From Moraxella catarrhalis (GTDB lineage: Bacteria; Pseudomonadota; Gammaproteobacteria; Pseudomonadales; Moraxellaceae), in NCBI RefSeq assembly GCF_001632285.1, contig NZ_LWAH01000013.1, positions 310,001 to 374,000 of the forward strand: a stretch of DNA of 64,000 nucleotides. Direction: 5' to 3'. Below, in pieces: positions 52,461-63,137 of this stretch. Under the pieces are notes generated by a model. The model was not told the origin of the DNA. It saw nothing but the letters and a program-made list of their open reading frames with translations, and searched no databases. The position numbers and the translations under genes are program-made. Position 1 is the stretch's first letter, and every line of letters starts with the position of its first letter.

Positions 52461-53210
52461 TTAAATAACACGCGCTTCATTTTTTAGCTTGTCAATCAAC
52501 TCATCAACGGATGACACTTTAACGCCTGCCGAACGCTCTTTTGGTGCAGATACTTTGATGGTTTCAAGCTTAGCGTTCATTTCCACCCCAAAATCTGCAG
52601 GAGATTTGGTATCAAGGGGTTTTTTCTTGGCTGCCATGATATTTGGCAACTTAGGAAAACGAGGTTCATTCAAACGCAAGTCAGTTGTAATCACTACAGG
52701 CAATGGTAATGCCACCGTTTGTAAACCGCCATCAATTTCACGAGTCACATGCACTTTATCGCCTTCAACAACCACCTCTGATGCAAATGTGCCTTGACCC
52801 ACACCCATTAAGGCGGCAAGCATTTGCCCTGTTTGGTTATTATCATCATCAATGGCCTGTTTACCCAGTAGTACAATCTGCACACCTTCAGCTTCTGCCA
52901 CACCTTTTAGGATTTTGGCGACTTGTAATGGCTGTGCTTTGGCGTCTGTTTCAACCAAAATACCACGGTCAGCACCCAATGCCAATGCTGAGCGAATTTG
53001 CTCTGATGATTGGCTCGTGCCAATAGAAACTGCAATAATCTCACTGGCGACACCTTTTTCTTTTAGGCGAACCGCCTCTTCAATGGCGATTTCACAAAAT
53101 GGATTAACGCTCATCTTAGCATTAGCAAGCTCAACGCCTGATTCATCGGCTTTGACACGCACTTTAACATTATGGTCAACAACACGCTTGACTGCGACTA
53201 ATATTTTCAT
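52461..53210 (-). CDS. etfB: Electron transfer flavoprotein beta subunit
   Basis: The AMP-binding subunit of ETF, 249 residues. [19 protein letters not shown] at the start, [19 protein letters not shown], and [19 protein letters not shown] are family landmarks; the ETF-beta signature [21 protein letters not shown] lies at about 180-200. The start at ATG 53210 has AGAGGA 5 bases upstream; the frame is open for 31 more codons, but those overlap the AT-rich leader that contains a perfect 19-bp tandem duplication. Confidence 0.95.
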   Translation of the reverse strand: MKILVAVKRVVDHNVKVRVKADESGVELANAKMSVNPFCEIAIEEAVRLKEKGVASEIIAVSIGTSQSSEQIRSALALGADRGILVETDAKAQPLQVAKILKGVAEAEGVQIVLLGKQAIDDDNNQTGQMLAALMGVGQGTFASEVVVEGDKVHVTREIDGGLQTVALPLPVVITTDLRLNEPRFPKLPNIMAAKKKPLDTKSPADFGVEMNAKLETIKVSAPKERSAGVKVSSVDELIDKLKNEARVI

Positions 53211-53232
53211 AAAATCCTCTTTTTTATCACTT

Positions 53233-53270
53233 GTTTTGGGTAAATAAAATAGTTTTGGGTAAATAAAATA
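53233..53270. repeat. Perfect 19-bp tandem duplication upstream of etfB
   Basis: GTTTTGGGTAAATAAAATA occurs twice head-to-tail (53233-53251, 53252-53270), 23-60 bases before the etfB start codon, in its leader or promoter. On the minus strand each copy has a TATTTT. Confidence 0.9.
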
Positions 53271-53456
53271 AAAACATACTCCCCAATACAATACACATTC
53301 CACGCAGGTTTGTAAACCATAGAACGCAAATTTTCACTCAAAAAATATCAACTTTGACCAATGGGTCATTTTTGTAACAATATTTTACCCATTTCACCAT
53401 CACACCAACATATTTTTAGGCATTCATTGCTTAGGTTCGGGGATTTACATGATACA

Positions 53457-54374
53457 ATGACCTTTTTGTCTGTGCGGTTGGTTATGGCTGTATTTCATTG
53501 CTTATCTGATAAACAACAAGGCTATCTGTTTACCTTTATCACCATGTGCATTTGGGGTGCTTTTGGGCTAATGGCTCGCATGAATGCCTATTGGCATATT
53601 CAGATTTGGGATGTGTTGCTTTTGCGATTTGGTATCGCTGCTGCTGTACTTTTACCCATTTTATGGTGGAAAAAAGATTATCAATTTTTGTTTGATTTTA
53701 AACTGCTGATATTGGCTCTAGTAGGCAGTATTGGGTATTGTATCTTTGTTTATAACGGATTTTTTTATGCACCTGTGGCACATGGCGTGGTTTTTTTAAA
53801 TGGTACATTTCCGCTATTTGCCGCTCTTATTGGCTATATAATGCTAAGGTCGCCCATCGACCGACAAACAGGCATCGGCTTATCAATCATCGTGATGACT
53901 TTACTTTTAATGACCATCAGCATAATCATTGGCGATGGGTATTTTGGGCGTGGCGATTTGATGTTTATTACCAGTGGTTTATGCTGGGGCTTGTTTTCGG
54001 TATTGCTTCGTAAGTGGAGCTTTTCGGCATGGCATATCATGTGCGGCGTTGCGATTTGGTCGGCAGTCATCTATTCGCTGATTTATGCCATATTTATCAC
54101 GCCTGCTTTTCATACCGCCACACCTACGCATTTGGCAATTCAGGGTATTTTTCATGGTATCTTTGTGGTCATTATTGCCACATTAACTTATGCCGAAGCT
54201 GTCGCAAAAATTGGTATCTTCAAAGCAGGTAGTATCGCCAACTTAGCACCCTTTATTGCCAGTATCATTGCAGTACCACTACTTGGCGAGATGCTAAATA
54301 CGACCTTAGTTATGGGTTTAATTGGCATGGCAATCGGTGCGTTACAGCCTTGGCGTTGGTTTATTGGGCGTTAA
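53457..54374 (+). CDS. EamA/DMT-family transporter
   Basis: A membrane protein of about 305 residues with ten hydrophobic segments in two EamA halves: FTFITMCIWGAFGLMARMN, FGIAAAVLLPILWW, ILALVGSIGYCIFVYNGFFYAP, VVFLNGTFPLFAALIGYIML, then the second half ending in ANLAPFIASIIAVPLLGE. DMT members export amino acids, metabolites or drugs; the substrate is unknown. The start is unclear: ATG 53457 is chosen (GGGGA 13 bases upstream); the frame opens at 53361 and another ATG lies at 53484. It converges on hutI with a 22-bp gap and no terminator. Confidence 0.78.
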   Translation: MTFLSVRLVMAVFHCLSDKQQGYLFTFITMCIWGAFGLMARMNAYWHIQIWDVLLLRFGIAAAVLLPILWWKKDYQFLFDFKLLILALVGSIGYCIFVYNGFFYAPVAHGVVFLNGTFPLFAALIGYIMLRSPIDRQTGIGLSIIVMTLLLMTISIIIGDGYFGRGDLMFITSGLCWGLFSVLLRKWSFSAWHIMCGVAIWSAVIYSLIYAIFITPAFHTATPTHLAIQGIFHGIFVVIIATLTYAEAVAKIGIFKAGSIANLAPFIASIIAVPLLGEMLNTTLVMGLIGMAIGALQPWRWFIGR

Positions 54375-54396
54375 TCGTATCAATCTGACCACCCAC

Positions 54397-55692
54397 CTAA
54401 ATCACATCAACACACTTATTTTGCCCAATCAAATAACTTAAATCCGCAGGACGCTCAATGTCCCAAAGGGCAATGTCCGCATCATAACCAATGGCAATTT
54501 TGCCTTTACTGTCTTGCAATCCCAACGCTTTGGCGGCGTTTAATGTTGTGCCTGCCAGTACCTCTTCTGGCGTGAGCTGAAATAAGGTACACGCCATGTT
54601 CATCGCCAGCAAAATAGAAGTAGACGGCGATGTTCCGGGGTTGCAGTCGGTGGATATTGCCATAGATACGCCTTGCTGTCGCATTTTGTCAATCGGAGGT
54701 AATTGCGTTTCTTTTAACACATAAAATGCCGTTGGCAGTAGCACGCCCACCGTACCTGATTGTGCCATGCGTTGAATGCTATCATCGCTTAGGTATTCAA
54801 TATGGTCAGCAGACAAACCATCAAAACTTGCCACCAACGCCCCACCACTCATATCGCTTAATTGTTCGGCGTGTAATTTGACAGGCAATCCCAACGATTG
54901 AGCAACCTCAAAGACTTTTTTTACCTGCTGTTTGTTAAAGGCGATGTTTTCACAAAACGCATCTACCGCATCGACCAAACCCTCTTGATGCAAAATTGGC
55001 AACCACTCACAGACTTTATCAATATAAGCATCGTTTTGGGCATTGCCGTCATCGTCTTTATACTCCGGCGGTGTGGCGTGAGCTGCCAAATAGGTGGTTT
55101 TGACCGTGATGCCATAATCTTGTCCAAGCTTGCGAGCAACTTGCAACATTTTGCGTTCGTTTTGCAAATCCAGCCCATAGCCTGATTTGATTTCAATGGT
55201 TTTTACCCCTTCAGCAAGCAATGCTTTTAGGCGTTTTTCACTTTGGGCGTATAATTCATCAAAGCTGGCTTGGCGTGTGGCATTGACGGTTGAGATGATG
55301 CCACCGCCATTTTTGGCGATTTGTTCATAACTTACCCCTGTTAGCCGTGCTTCAAACTCATCACTGCGGTTGCCTGCATACACCAAATGGGTGTGGCAAT
55401 CAATCAAGGCTGGGGTAAGCCATTTGCCTTGAGCGTCAATCAACCTATCAGCGGTGAATGACGATGCATCATCATGATGGCCTATCCATGTAATTTTGCC
55501 ATCATTGATGCCAATGGCATGATTGGTCAGTTGCCCATAGGGCGTTGCCGTCTTGGTTGTTTGATTGCTTTGATTACTTTGATTATCAAGATGAAAGCCA
55601 AAATCGCTGTTCATGGTGGCGATATTGGCATGGGTGATTAATAAGTCAAAATGTGTTTTCATCATGGTATTTTTCATGGTTTTATCATACAT
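54397..55692 (-). CDS. hutI: Imidazolonepropionase
   Basis: The third enzyme of histidine degradation, hydrolysing imidazolonepropionate to formiminoglutamate. A zinc amidohydrolase of 431 residues with LIDCHTHLVYAGNRSDEF (HxH metal site), IEIKSGYGLDL, KLHAEQ and MAISTDCNPGTSP. The first possible ATG is at 55692; MMKTHFDLLITHANIAT at 55665/55662 resembles family N-termini better, and no site has a real SD. Last gene of hutU-hutH-hutG-hutI; the 101-bp gap before it contains short direct repeats. Confidence 0.93.
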   Translation of the reverse strand: MYDKTMKNTMMKTHFDLLITHANIATMNSDFGFHLDNQSNQSNQTTKTATPYGQLTNHAIGINDGKITWIGHHDDASSFTADRLIDAQGKWLTPALIDCHTHLVYAGNRSDEFEARLTGVSYEQIAKNGGGIISTVNATRQASFDELYAQSEKRLKALLAEGVKTIEIKSGYGLDLQNERKMLQVARKLGQDYGITVKTTYLAAHATPPEYKDDDGNAQNDAYIDKVCEWLPILHQEGLVDAVDAFCENIAFNKQQVKKVFEVAQSLGLPVKLHAEQLSDMSGGALVASFDGLSADHIEYLSDDSIQRMAQSGTVGVLLPTAFYVLKETQLPPIDKMRQQGVSMAISTDCNPGTSPSTSILLAMNMACTLFQLTPEEVLAGTTLNAAKALGLQDSKGKIAIGYDADIALWDIERPADLSYLIGQNKCVDVI

Positions 55693-55700
55693 AACAAATG

Positions 55701-55777
55701 GTTAAATTTAACATTGTGTTAACACTGTGCTTGATTTAAAACAATTTAAAACACTGTGCTAGAAATGTGCTTGATTT
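55701..55777. repeat. Cluster of short repeats in the hutG-hutI gap
   Basis: GTTAAATTTAAC is a perfect palindrome (55701-55712). ACACTGTGCT occurs at 55722-55731 and 55751-55760, and TGTGCTTGATTT at 55726-55737 and 55766-55777. They may be operator half-sites or duplication debris. Confidence 0.5.
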
Positions 55778-55793
55778 GGCAATTAGGTCTGAT

Positions 55794-56867
55794 TTATCTA
55801 GACAATGGCAATGATTTGAACGGTGATGATGATAAAACCGCTTCAACCATCACCGCCAATAAACGACCAGCAACTTTTAACCCACGCCCATCAATGTCAT
55901 ATTTTGGTGACACTTCTGCCATGTCAATCACCTTAACTTTGCCTGTATTGATAATCAGCAAAACACAACGCTCAACAAAATCAAGGCTTAAGCCTTTAGC
56001 CGCCACCGCACTCACCGCAGGCATGACAGAACCTGCCAAACAGTCCATATCAATGGTCAAATAAATCACATCTAGCGGCGCAATAAACGCCAAAATTTTT
56101 TGTTCAATCGCTTGCCAATCAAGGCGATGGCAATCATCATCACCAATCACACTCACCCCCAAATCAAAGGCTTGCTCATATAAACTGGCGGTGTTGCTAA
56201 ACTGACTGATGCCTATGCACAAATAATGAAATGGCTGCTCTTTTATGTCCAAATGCTCAGCAATTTGGCGAAACGGTGTGCCAGAAGTGGCGTATTGGTC
56301 TTGACGCAAATCAAAATGGGCATCTAAATTGATGATGCCAATGTTTGCCAAAGGCGTGGGGGCGACTGCCATGTGTTGCCACAAGCCTAAAAACGACCCC
56401 CAAGCGATTTCATGCCCACCGCCCAAACCAATCGGCAAGGCATTGGCGTTTAGCACCGTGCTGATTTTATCAGCATAATCTTGTTGAGCAATTTCTAACA
56501 AATTGGGGCAAATTGTGTCATCATCATCACAGACAACATTGCCTGCATCGGTCACGATGCCCGCCATTGATTGAAAGGCTTGTTGTGTTTGATATGAAAT
56601 TGGTAATTTGGCAAAACTGCTTTTAATGGCATCAGGGGCATGCTTAGCCCCAATGCGTCCTTGGTTGCGGTTCACCCCTTGGTCGCAAGCAAATCCAATT
56701 AGGGCAATTTTTGGCTGGTTTTTTTGATTGTTTTTTCGATTAAGAGCATCATCAAACGCTTGAATGTACTGATACCAATAGCAAGCTTTGTCATTTTCAA
56801 AAGGTTCTGCCCTGCCTGTGTATGCCTTAAAATCAGGGGCTTGATGATAAACATTGGGGGGTGTCAT
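55794..56867 (-). CDS. hutG: Formimidoylglutamase
   Basis: An arginase-family binuclear manganese hydrolase of 357 residues that splits N-formimidoylglutamate to glutamate and formamide, the last step of the pathway. The metal ligands are visible in LGGGHEIAWGS, INLDAHFDLR (DxHxD) and LTIDMDCLAGSVMPAVSA (DxD), and the N-terminal GFACDQGVNRNQGRIGAK fits HutG over agmatinase. Its place between hutH and hutI confirms the assignment. Confidence 0.93.
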   Translation of the reverse strand: MTPPNVYHQAPDFKAYTGRAEPFENDKACYWYQYIQAFDDALNRKNNQKNQPKIALIGFACDQGVNRNQGRIGAKHAPDAIKSSFAKLPISYQTQQAFQSMAGIVTDAGNVVCDDDDTICPNLLEIAQQDYADKISTVLNANALPIGLGGGHEIAWGSFLGLWQHMAVAPTPLANIGIINLDAHFDLRQDQYATSGTPFRQIAEHLDIKEQPFHYLCIGISQFSNTASLYEQAFDLGVSVIGDDDCHRLDWQAIEQKILAFIAPLDVIYLTIDMDCLAGSVMPAVSAVAAKGLSLDFVERCVLLIINTGKVKVIDMAEVSPKYDIDGRGLKVAGRLLAVMVEAVLSSSPFKSLPLSR

Positions 56868-56977
56868 AATGATTTCCTAACCTATAAAGCTTGAATGGTT
56901 CTTTCATAAAAGGACATTGAATCATTTCCCTTTATGAAAAAACACAGACATGACAACATGACAGACACACATTGATG

Positions 56978-58531
56978 CTATTTTGCCAAAAACCAATCCG
57001 TACGCAACTCCCGCCAGCTGTCAATCAGCTTGCCATCAATCACCAGCTGTTTGGCGTTTTCGATGTCTGGGGCAAAGTAGCGGTCTTTGTCATAATGGGC
57101 GACGCTTTGGCGTAATGTTTGATGAACACTGGCAAGTTTTGGCGATGTGTGTAAACCCTCTTCCAGATGAAAATCCACGCCTTGAGCCGCTGCCAAAAGC
57201 TCAATGCCCACAATGGTGGCGGTATTACAAGCCATGTCATATAAACGCCTGCCTGCATAAGTCGCCATTGACACATGGTCTTCTTGGTTGGCAGAGGTTG
57301 GAATGCTGTCGACAGATGCTGGGTGAGCGTGTGATTTATTTTCAGAGGCCAAAGCGGCGGCGGTCACATGGGCTATCATAAATCCTGAGTTCACCCCTGG
57401 ATTTTTGACCAAAAAGGCAGGCAAGCCCGATAAAGTGGCATCAATGAGCAAAGCGATACGCCGTTCACTCATTGAACCAATCTCACTGATGGCAAGTGCC
57501 AACATGTCAGCAGCAAATGCCACAGGTTCGGCATGAAAGTTACCGCCTGAGATTGCCACAGGGCCATCATTGTCATTAAAAATCAAGGGGTTATCAGTAA
57601 CGGCATTGGCTTCAATCAACAAAGTTTTGCCCGCTTGGTTAATCACATCCAAACACGCCCCCATCACTTGTGGCTGACAACGCAAACAATAAGGGTCTTG
57701 TACTCTTTCATCATCTTCTTTGTGTGATGCACGGATTTGGCTGTCAGCGATTAACTGGCGATGAGCACTGGCGATTTGTGCCTGACCATGATGCCCACGA
57801 GCGTCATGAATGCGAGCGTCAAATGGGGCATCTGAACCTTTGGCAGCGTCAATGGACATGCTGCCAACCACCGTGGCGGCCGCCAGCAAATCTTGTGCCA
57901 TAAAATAGCCACGCAAAGCCAAGGCGGTCGATGTTTGCGTGCCGTTAATCAGTGCCAATCCTTCTTTGGCCGCCAACACAATCGGAGTTAACCCTGCGTC
58001 ATCAAGGGCCTTTTTTGCTGACATGTTTTCGCCATTCACAGACACATCGCCAAATCCCAACATGGCAAGCGTCATGTGTGATAAAGGCGCCAAATCCCCT
58101 GATGCCCCAACCGAGCCTTTGGCAGGAATGTGGGGAATGATGTTGTGATTGATTAAGCCCAAAAGGCTGTCCACCACTTCACGGCGAACGCCTGACACGC
58201 CTTGAGCCAAGCTTGATACTTTCATCACCATAATCAGTCGTACCACCTCATCAGGCAATCTGTCGCCTGTGCCAACCGAATGCGATAAAATCAAATTGCG
58301 TTGAAGCAGCTCAAGCTCATCATCACTGATGCGTTTTTTGGCAAGCAGGCCAAAGCCAGTGTTAATGCCATAGGCGGGCTTATCTTTGGCAATGATGGCT
58401 TGCACCGCTTGACGAGATGCGTCAATCGCTTCATACGCTGTTGGGTCAAGGCTGATTTTGACAGGGCCATCGTACACTTGGCGAAGCTGGGCAAAGGTGA
58501 GGTTTCGTGGGGTTAATATGAGCGAATTCAT
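56978..58531 (-). CDS. hutH: Histidine ammonia-lyase
   Basis: It deaminates histidine to urocanate, the first step of the pathway. The 517 residues match Pseudomonas HutH (510). The autocatalytic MIO cofactor forms from Ala-Ser-Gly in [30 protein letters not shown] and [15 protein letters not shown] are other active-site signatures. ATG 58531 has GGAG 7 bases upstream; an ATG five codons earlier is within the leader. It lies between hutU and hutG. Confidence 0.96.
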   Translation of the reverse strand: MNSLILTPRNLTFAQLRQVYDGPVKISLDPTAYEAIDASRQAVQAIIAKDKPAYGINTGFGLLAKKRISDDELELLQRNLILSHSVGTGDRLPDEVVRLIMVMKVSSLAQGVSGVRREVVDSLLGLINHNIIPHIPAKGSVGASGDLAPLSHMTLAMLGFGDVSVNGENMSAKKALDDAGLTPIVLAAKEGLALINGTQTSTALALRGYFMAQDLLAAATVVGSMSIDAAKGSDAPFDARIHDARGHHGQAQIASAHRQLIADSQIRASHKEDDERVQDPYCLRCQPQVMGACLDVINQAGKTLLIEANAVTDNPLIFNDNDGPVAISGGNFHAEPVAFAADMLALAISEIGSMSERRIALLIDATLSGLPAFLVKNPGVNSGFMIAHVTAAALASENKSHAHPASVDSIPTSANQEDHVSMATYAGRRLYDMACNTATIVGIELLAAAQGVDFHLEEGLHTSPKLASVHQTLRQSVAHYDKDRYFAPDIENAKQLVIDGKLIDSWRELRTDWFLAK

Positions 58532-58628
58532 GGTTTCTCCAAACAATAATTTGTTTTAAGTTTATTAAGTTTGTTGATTTGGGTTTATTGGCGACAACTG
58601 AACATTTTTTAAAACCATCATTGACAAC

Positions 58629-60344
58629 TTATTTCACCATCGGCAGATTTAAGCCATAGTTTTTGGCAGTTTCAATCGCCAATTCATAGCCTGCATCAGC
58701 ATGACGCATGACGCCACTGCCACAGTCATTGACCAGCACATTGGCAAGGCGTTTGGCGGCCGCTTCTGTGCCATCGGCGACAATCACCATGCCAGAATGC
58801 TGGCTATAACCCATGCCCACACCACCGCCATGGTGCAGGCTTACCCAGGTTGCCCCGCCTGCCACATTGAGCATGCCATTTAATAATGCCCAGTCGGACA
58901 CCGCATCGGTGCCATCTTTCATGGATTCACTTTCTCGGTTGGGGCTGGCAACCGACCCTGTGTCTAGGTGGTCTCGTCCGATGACAATCGGGCCTTTTAG
59001 TTCGCCATTTTTCACCATCTCATTAAATGCCAGACCTGCCTTGTCTCGCTCACCCAAACCCAGCCAGCAAATGCGGGCAGGCAGACCTTGAAAGTGAATG
59101 CGGTCTTTTGCCATGTCCAGCCAATTATGTACATGTGTGTTCTCTGGGAACAGCTCTTTGATTTTTTGGTCGGTTTTATAAATGTCCTCAGGGTCGCCAG
59201 AAAGTGCCACCCAACGAAACGGGCCCTTGCCTTGACAAAATAGCGGACGAATATAAGCAGGCACAAAGCCTGGAAAATCAAAGGCATTTTTCACCCCAGC
59301 GTCAAAGGCAACTTGACGGATATTATTGCCATAATCGGTGGCAGGCACGCCCATCTTTTGCAAATCAAGCATGGCTTGCACATGAATGGCACACGATTTG
59401 GCAGCCTCTTGGGTCAATTTGGCATGTTGGCTTGGGTCTTGTTGGGCAGCCCTCCAATCATCTACCGTCCAGCCAATGGGCAGGTAACCATGAATTAAGT
59501 CATGGGCTGATGTTTGGTCGGTAACAAAATCAGGCTTGATGTCGCCATTTTTGGCACGCTGAACAATCTGTGGCAAAATTTGAGCGGCATTGCCCAAAAG
59601 AGCGATGGATACCGCCTCACCTTTACTGGTGTGTTCTTTGATAAGTTCATAAGCGTGGTCTAAGTCGTTTGCCTGCTTATCCACATAGCCTGTACGCAAA
59701 CGAAAATCAATGCTTGACTGTTGGCATTCAATGTTAAGCGATGTCGCCCCTGCAAAAGTCGCTGCCAGTGGCTGAGCCCCACCCATGCCACCAAGCCCTG
59801 CGGTCAAAATCCAACGCCCTTTCCAGTTATCGGTGCTTTTGTCGCCTTTTTTTGTGCCAAAGTGCTGCCGCCCTGCTTCGGCAAAGGTCTCATAAGTACC
59901 CTGCACAATGCCTTGTGTGCCAATGTAAATCCAGCTGCCTGCGGTCATCTGCCCATACATGAACAAATCTTTGCGGTCAAGCTCGTTAAAATGCTCCCAA
60001 GTTGCCCAGCGTGGCACAAGGTTGGAGTTGGCAATTAACACTCTGGGGGCATTTTCGTGAGTGTTGAACACGCCAACGGGTTTGCCTGATTGGATAAGCA
60101 GTGTTTGGTCATCTTCTAGCTGTTTTAGACTTGCCAAAATTTGGTCATAACATTCCCAGTTGCGTGCCGCCCGCCCAATTCCGCCATAGACCACAAGACT
60201 TTGGGGGTTTTCGGCGACATCAGGGTGTAGGTTATTTTGTATCATGCGGTAAGGGGCTTCGCTAAGCCAGCTTTTACAGGTCAATGCTGTGCCTGTTGGG
60301 GCTTTGATGACACGGCTTGTGTCAGTGCGAGTAAATTGGTTCAT
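58629..60344 (-). CDS. hutU: Urocanate hydratase
   Basis: An NAD-dependent homodimer of 571 residues that converts urocanate to imidazolonepropionate. It opens with the typical [15 protein letters not shown], followed by [16 protein letters not shown], the dinucleotide fold [15 protein letters not shown] and the catalytic-Cys region [35 protein letters not shown] lies near the C-terminus. AAAAGGA precedes the ATG. It is the promoter-proximal hut gene; no hutC regulator or hutT transporter is visible next to it. Confidence 0.96.
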   Translation of the reverse strand: MNQFTRTDTSRVIKAPTGTALTCKSWLSEAPYRMIQNNLHPDVAENPQSLVVYGGIGRAARNWECYDQILASLKQLEDDQTLLIQSGKPVGVFNTHENAPRVLIANSNLVPRWATWEHFNELDRKDLFMYGQMTAGSWIYIGTQGIVQGTYETFAEAGRQHFGTKKGDKSTDNWKGRWILTAGLGGMGGAQPLAATFAGATSLNIECQQSSIDFRLRTGYVDKQANDLDHAYELIKEHTSKGEAVSIALLGNAAQILPQIVQRAKNGDIKPDFVTDQTSAHDLIHGYLPIGWTVDDWRAAQQDPSQHAKLTQEAAKSCAIHVQAMLDLQKMGVPATDYGNNIRQVAFDAGVKNAFDFPGFVPAYIRPLFCQGKGPFRWVALSGDPEDIYKTDQKIKELFPENTHVHNWLDMAKDRIHFQGLPARICWLGLGERDKAGLAFNEMVKNGELKGPIVIGRDHLDTGSVASPNRESESMKDGTDAVSDWALLNGMLNVAGGATWVSLHHGGGVGMGYSQHSGMVIVADGTEAAAKRLANVLVNDCGSGVMRHADAGYELAIETAKNYGLNLPMVK

Positions 60345-60453
60345 AAAAATGTCCTTTTTGCTAAAATTTAAATTAGTAAATATCGTAATAAATTGTATAT
60401 ACTAATAATAGCAAAAAATAATTATCTGTACAAATGATTTTTCAATCTTAAAC

Positions 60454-60490
60454 AAAAAATACCGTCATCATCAGATAACGGTATTTTGAA
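60454..60490 (-). terminator. Rho-independent terminator of acnB
   Basis: AAAATACCGT (60456-60465) pairs perfectly with ACGGTATTTT (60478-60487), with further Ts on the minus strand (TTTTTTG), about 17 bases after the acnB stop. Confidence 0.75.
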
Positions 60491-60503
60491 TAAAGATGAT
60501 ATC

Positions 60504-63137
60504 TTAGTTCAGCTGTGCAACATCAATTCTATCAGCTCTGCCAGTATATTCACCCATTTGGTCAAAGTTTAGGTAGTTATAAACTTCCGCCTCCATGGAT
60601 TCTAGTTTACCTGCATACCCCATATACTCTTCAACAGTTGGCAGTCTGCCCAGTACAGATGCCACAGAGGCAAGTTCAGCAGATGCCAGATAGACATTTG
60701 CCCCTTGACCTAAGCGATTTGGGAAATTACGGGTGGATGTTGAAACGGCGGTACAGTTGGGTGCGATGCGTGCTTGGTTGCCCATGCACAGTGAACAGCC
60801 GGGCATTTCGGTTCTTGCTCCTGCCTGGGCATAAGTGTTGTAATAACCCTCATCCATCAGTTGGCGTTCATCCATTTTAGTGGGTGGTGCAATCCACAAG
60901 CGAGTGGTTAGGCTGCCCGCTGGTACTTCTTGCAACAGCTTACCTGCGGCACGAAAATGCCCAATGTTGGTCATGCACGAACCGATGAATACCTCATCAA
61001 TCTTATCGCCTGCAACCTCTGAGAGCAGTTTGGCATCATCAGGGTCATTTGGACAGCATAGGATTGGCTCTTTGATGTCAGCAAGGTCAATCTCATATAC
61101 TTTGGCGTACTCAGCATCAGCATCTGCTTTTAGTAGGCTTGGGTTGTCAAGCCATTTTTGCATATTTTCAGCACGGCGAGCCAGTGTACGAGCATCGCCA
61201 TAACCTTCGGCAATCATCCATTTTAGCATGACGATGTTAGAGCGTAAGTATTCTGCCACTTTTTCTTCTGATACCGTGATGGCACAGCCTGCGGCAGAGC
61301 GTTCAGCAGAAGCGTCGGATAACTCAAACGCTTGTTCAACGGTCAAGTCGTTTTCCATCTCAGTCAAATCAATCTCTAAGATGCGACCAGAAAAGATATT
61401 TTTCTTGCCCTTTTTCTCAACCGTCAAATCACCCGCTTGGATGGCATAGTAAGGAATGGCATGAACCAAATCACGCAAAGTAATGCCAGGTTGCATTTTG
61501 CCTTTGAATTTGACCAGTACAGATTCAGGCATGTCAAGTGGCATCACACCAGTGGCAGCAGCGAATGCCACAAGGCCTGAACCTGCTGGAAATGAGATGC
61601 CAATAGGAAAGCGAGTATGACTGTCGCCACCGGTACCAACGGTGTCAGGCAACAACATGCGGTTTAGCCATGAGTGAATCACCCCATCGCCTGGGCGTAA
61701 GCTGACACCGCCACGGTTCATGATAAAATCAGGTAGGGTGTGATGCGTTACCACATCAATCGGCTTTGGATAAGCGGCGGTATGACAAAACGACTGCATG
61801 ACAAGGTCAGATGAGAAGCCCAGACATGCCAAATCTTTGAGCTCATCACGGGTCATCGGGCCTGTGGTGTCTTGTGAGCCTACGGTTGTCATCTTCGGTT
61901 CACAGTAGGTATCTGGACGAATGCCTTGCCCCTCTGGTAGACCACAGGCACGACCCACCATTTTTTGGGCTAAGGTAAAGCCTTTGCCAGTATCGGCAGG
62001 TTGCTCTGGGGTGCGAAATAGAGTGGATGGTTCAAGACCCAAGGATTCACGAGCCTTGCTTGTTAAGTTGCGACCGATGATAAGGTTAATGCGACCACCA
62101 GCACGCACCTCATCTAGCAGTACAGGGGTTTTTAGTTTAGATTTGGCAATTTGTGTGCCATCTTTAAAGGCGGCAACAGTTGCATTTGCGTGGTCAATTT
62201 TTAGGGTAATCTCATCACCCATGTTCATCTCGGTTACATCAATCTCAACAGGCAACGCCCCAGCATCTTCCATGGTATTAAAGAAAATGGGGGCAATTTT
62301 ACCGCCCAAACACACACCGCCATCTTTTTTGTTTGGAATGTGGGGAATCTCTTCACCAAAGAACCACAATACAGAGTTGGTTGCTGATTTACGGCTAGAA
62401 CCTGTACCAACAACATCGCCCACATAGGCAACAGGATGACCTCTGTCAAGCAGCTCTTGGATTTGGGTCAAAGGACCAACCTCACCATTTTTTTCTGGAT
62501 GAATGCCCTCACGCTCATTTTTTAGCATGGCGTTGGCGTGTAGCGGAATGTCAGGGCGACTCCACGCATCTTGGGCAGGTGATAGGTCATCTGTGTTGGT
62601 CTCGCCAGTGACTTTAAATACGGTGATGGTCATCTCTTCTGGCACTTTGGGACGACTTGTAAACCACTCGCCTTCTGCCCAAGATTCTAGCACGGCTTTG
62701 GCATTGGCATTGCCCGCTTTGGCTTTTTCTTCTATATCATGAAAAGCATCAAAGACCAAAAGGGTTTTTTTGAGTGCTTTGGCAGCCAATTCGCCCAGTT
62801 CATCATCATCAAGCAGTTCAACCAAAGGTGCAACATTATAGCCGCCTAACATAGTGCCTAATAGATATACCGCACGCTCTTTATTGATAAGTGGAGAGCT
62901 GGTCTCGCCTTTGACGATGGCATTTAAAAAGGCGGCTTTGACATAAGCGGCTTGGTCAACCCCTGCTGGCACACGGTTTTCAAGTAAGTCTATCAAGTAC
63001 TCTTCTTCGCCTTGTGGAGGGTTTTTTAGGAGTTCAATCAAATCGGCAGTTTGGACATCAGTTAATGGTTGTGGTGGCACGCCTAAGGCTTCACGCTCAG
63101 CGACATGGGCTCTGTATTCGGTTAGCATTTGCGACAT
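60504..63137 (-). CDS. acnB: Aconitate hydratase B
   Basis: The main TCA-cycle aconitase, interconverting citrate and isocitrate with a [4Fe-4S] cluster. The 877 residues and domain order (HEAT-like domain 5, swivel domain 4, then domains 1-3) are those of AcnB, not AcnA. Cluster Cys are in GSCMTNIGHFRAAGKL and PGCSLCMGNQARI, and the swivel domain shows VVGTGSSRKSATNSVLW. It also fits a role as 2-methylisocitrate dehydratase. AAGAGGA lies 7 bases before the ATG. It is a single gene with its own terminator. Confidence 0.96.
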   Translation of the reverse strand: MSQMLTEYRAHVAEREALGVPPQPLTDVQTADLIELLKNPPQGEEEYLIDLLENRVPAGVDQAAYVKAAFLNAIVKGETSSPLINKERAVYLLGTMLGGYNVAPLVELLDDDELGELAAKALKKTLLVFDAFHDIEEKAKAGNANAKAVLESWAEGEWFTSRPKVPEEMTITVFKVTGETNTDDLSPAQDAWSRPDIPLHANAMLKNEREGIHPEKNGEVGPLTQIQELLDRGHPVAYVGDVVGTGSSRKSATNSVLWFFGEEIPHIPNKKDGGVCLGGKIAPIFFNTMEDAGALPVEIDVTEMNMGDEITLKIDHANATVAAFKDGTQIAKSKLKTPVLLDEVRAGGRINLIIGRNLTSKARESLGLEPSTLFRTPEQPADTGKGFTLAQKMVGRACGLPEGQGIRPDTYCEPKMTTVGSQDTTGPMTRDELKDLACLGFSSDLVMQSFCHTAAYPKPIDVVTHHTLPDFIMNRGGVSLRPGDGVIHSWLNRMLLPDTVGTGGDSHTRFPIGISFPAGSGLVAFAAATGVMPLDMPESVLVKFKGKMQPGITLRDLVHAIPYYAIQAGDLTVEKKGKKNIFSGRILEIDLTEMENDLTVEQAFELSDASAERSAAGCAITVSEEKVAEYLRSNIVMLKWMIAEGYGDARTLARRAENMQKWLDNPSLLKADADAEYAKVYEIDLADIKEPILCCPNDPDDAKLLSEVAGDKIDEVFIGSCMTNIGHFRAAGKLLQEVPAGSLTTRLWIAPPTKMDERQLMDEGYYNTYAQAGARTEMPGCSLCMGNQARIAPNCTAVSTSTRNFPNRLGQGANVYLASAELASVASVLGRLPTVEEYMGYAGKLESMEAEVYNYLNFDQMGEYTGRADRIDVAQLN

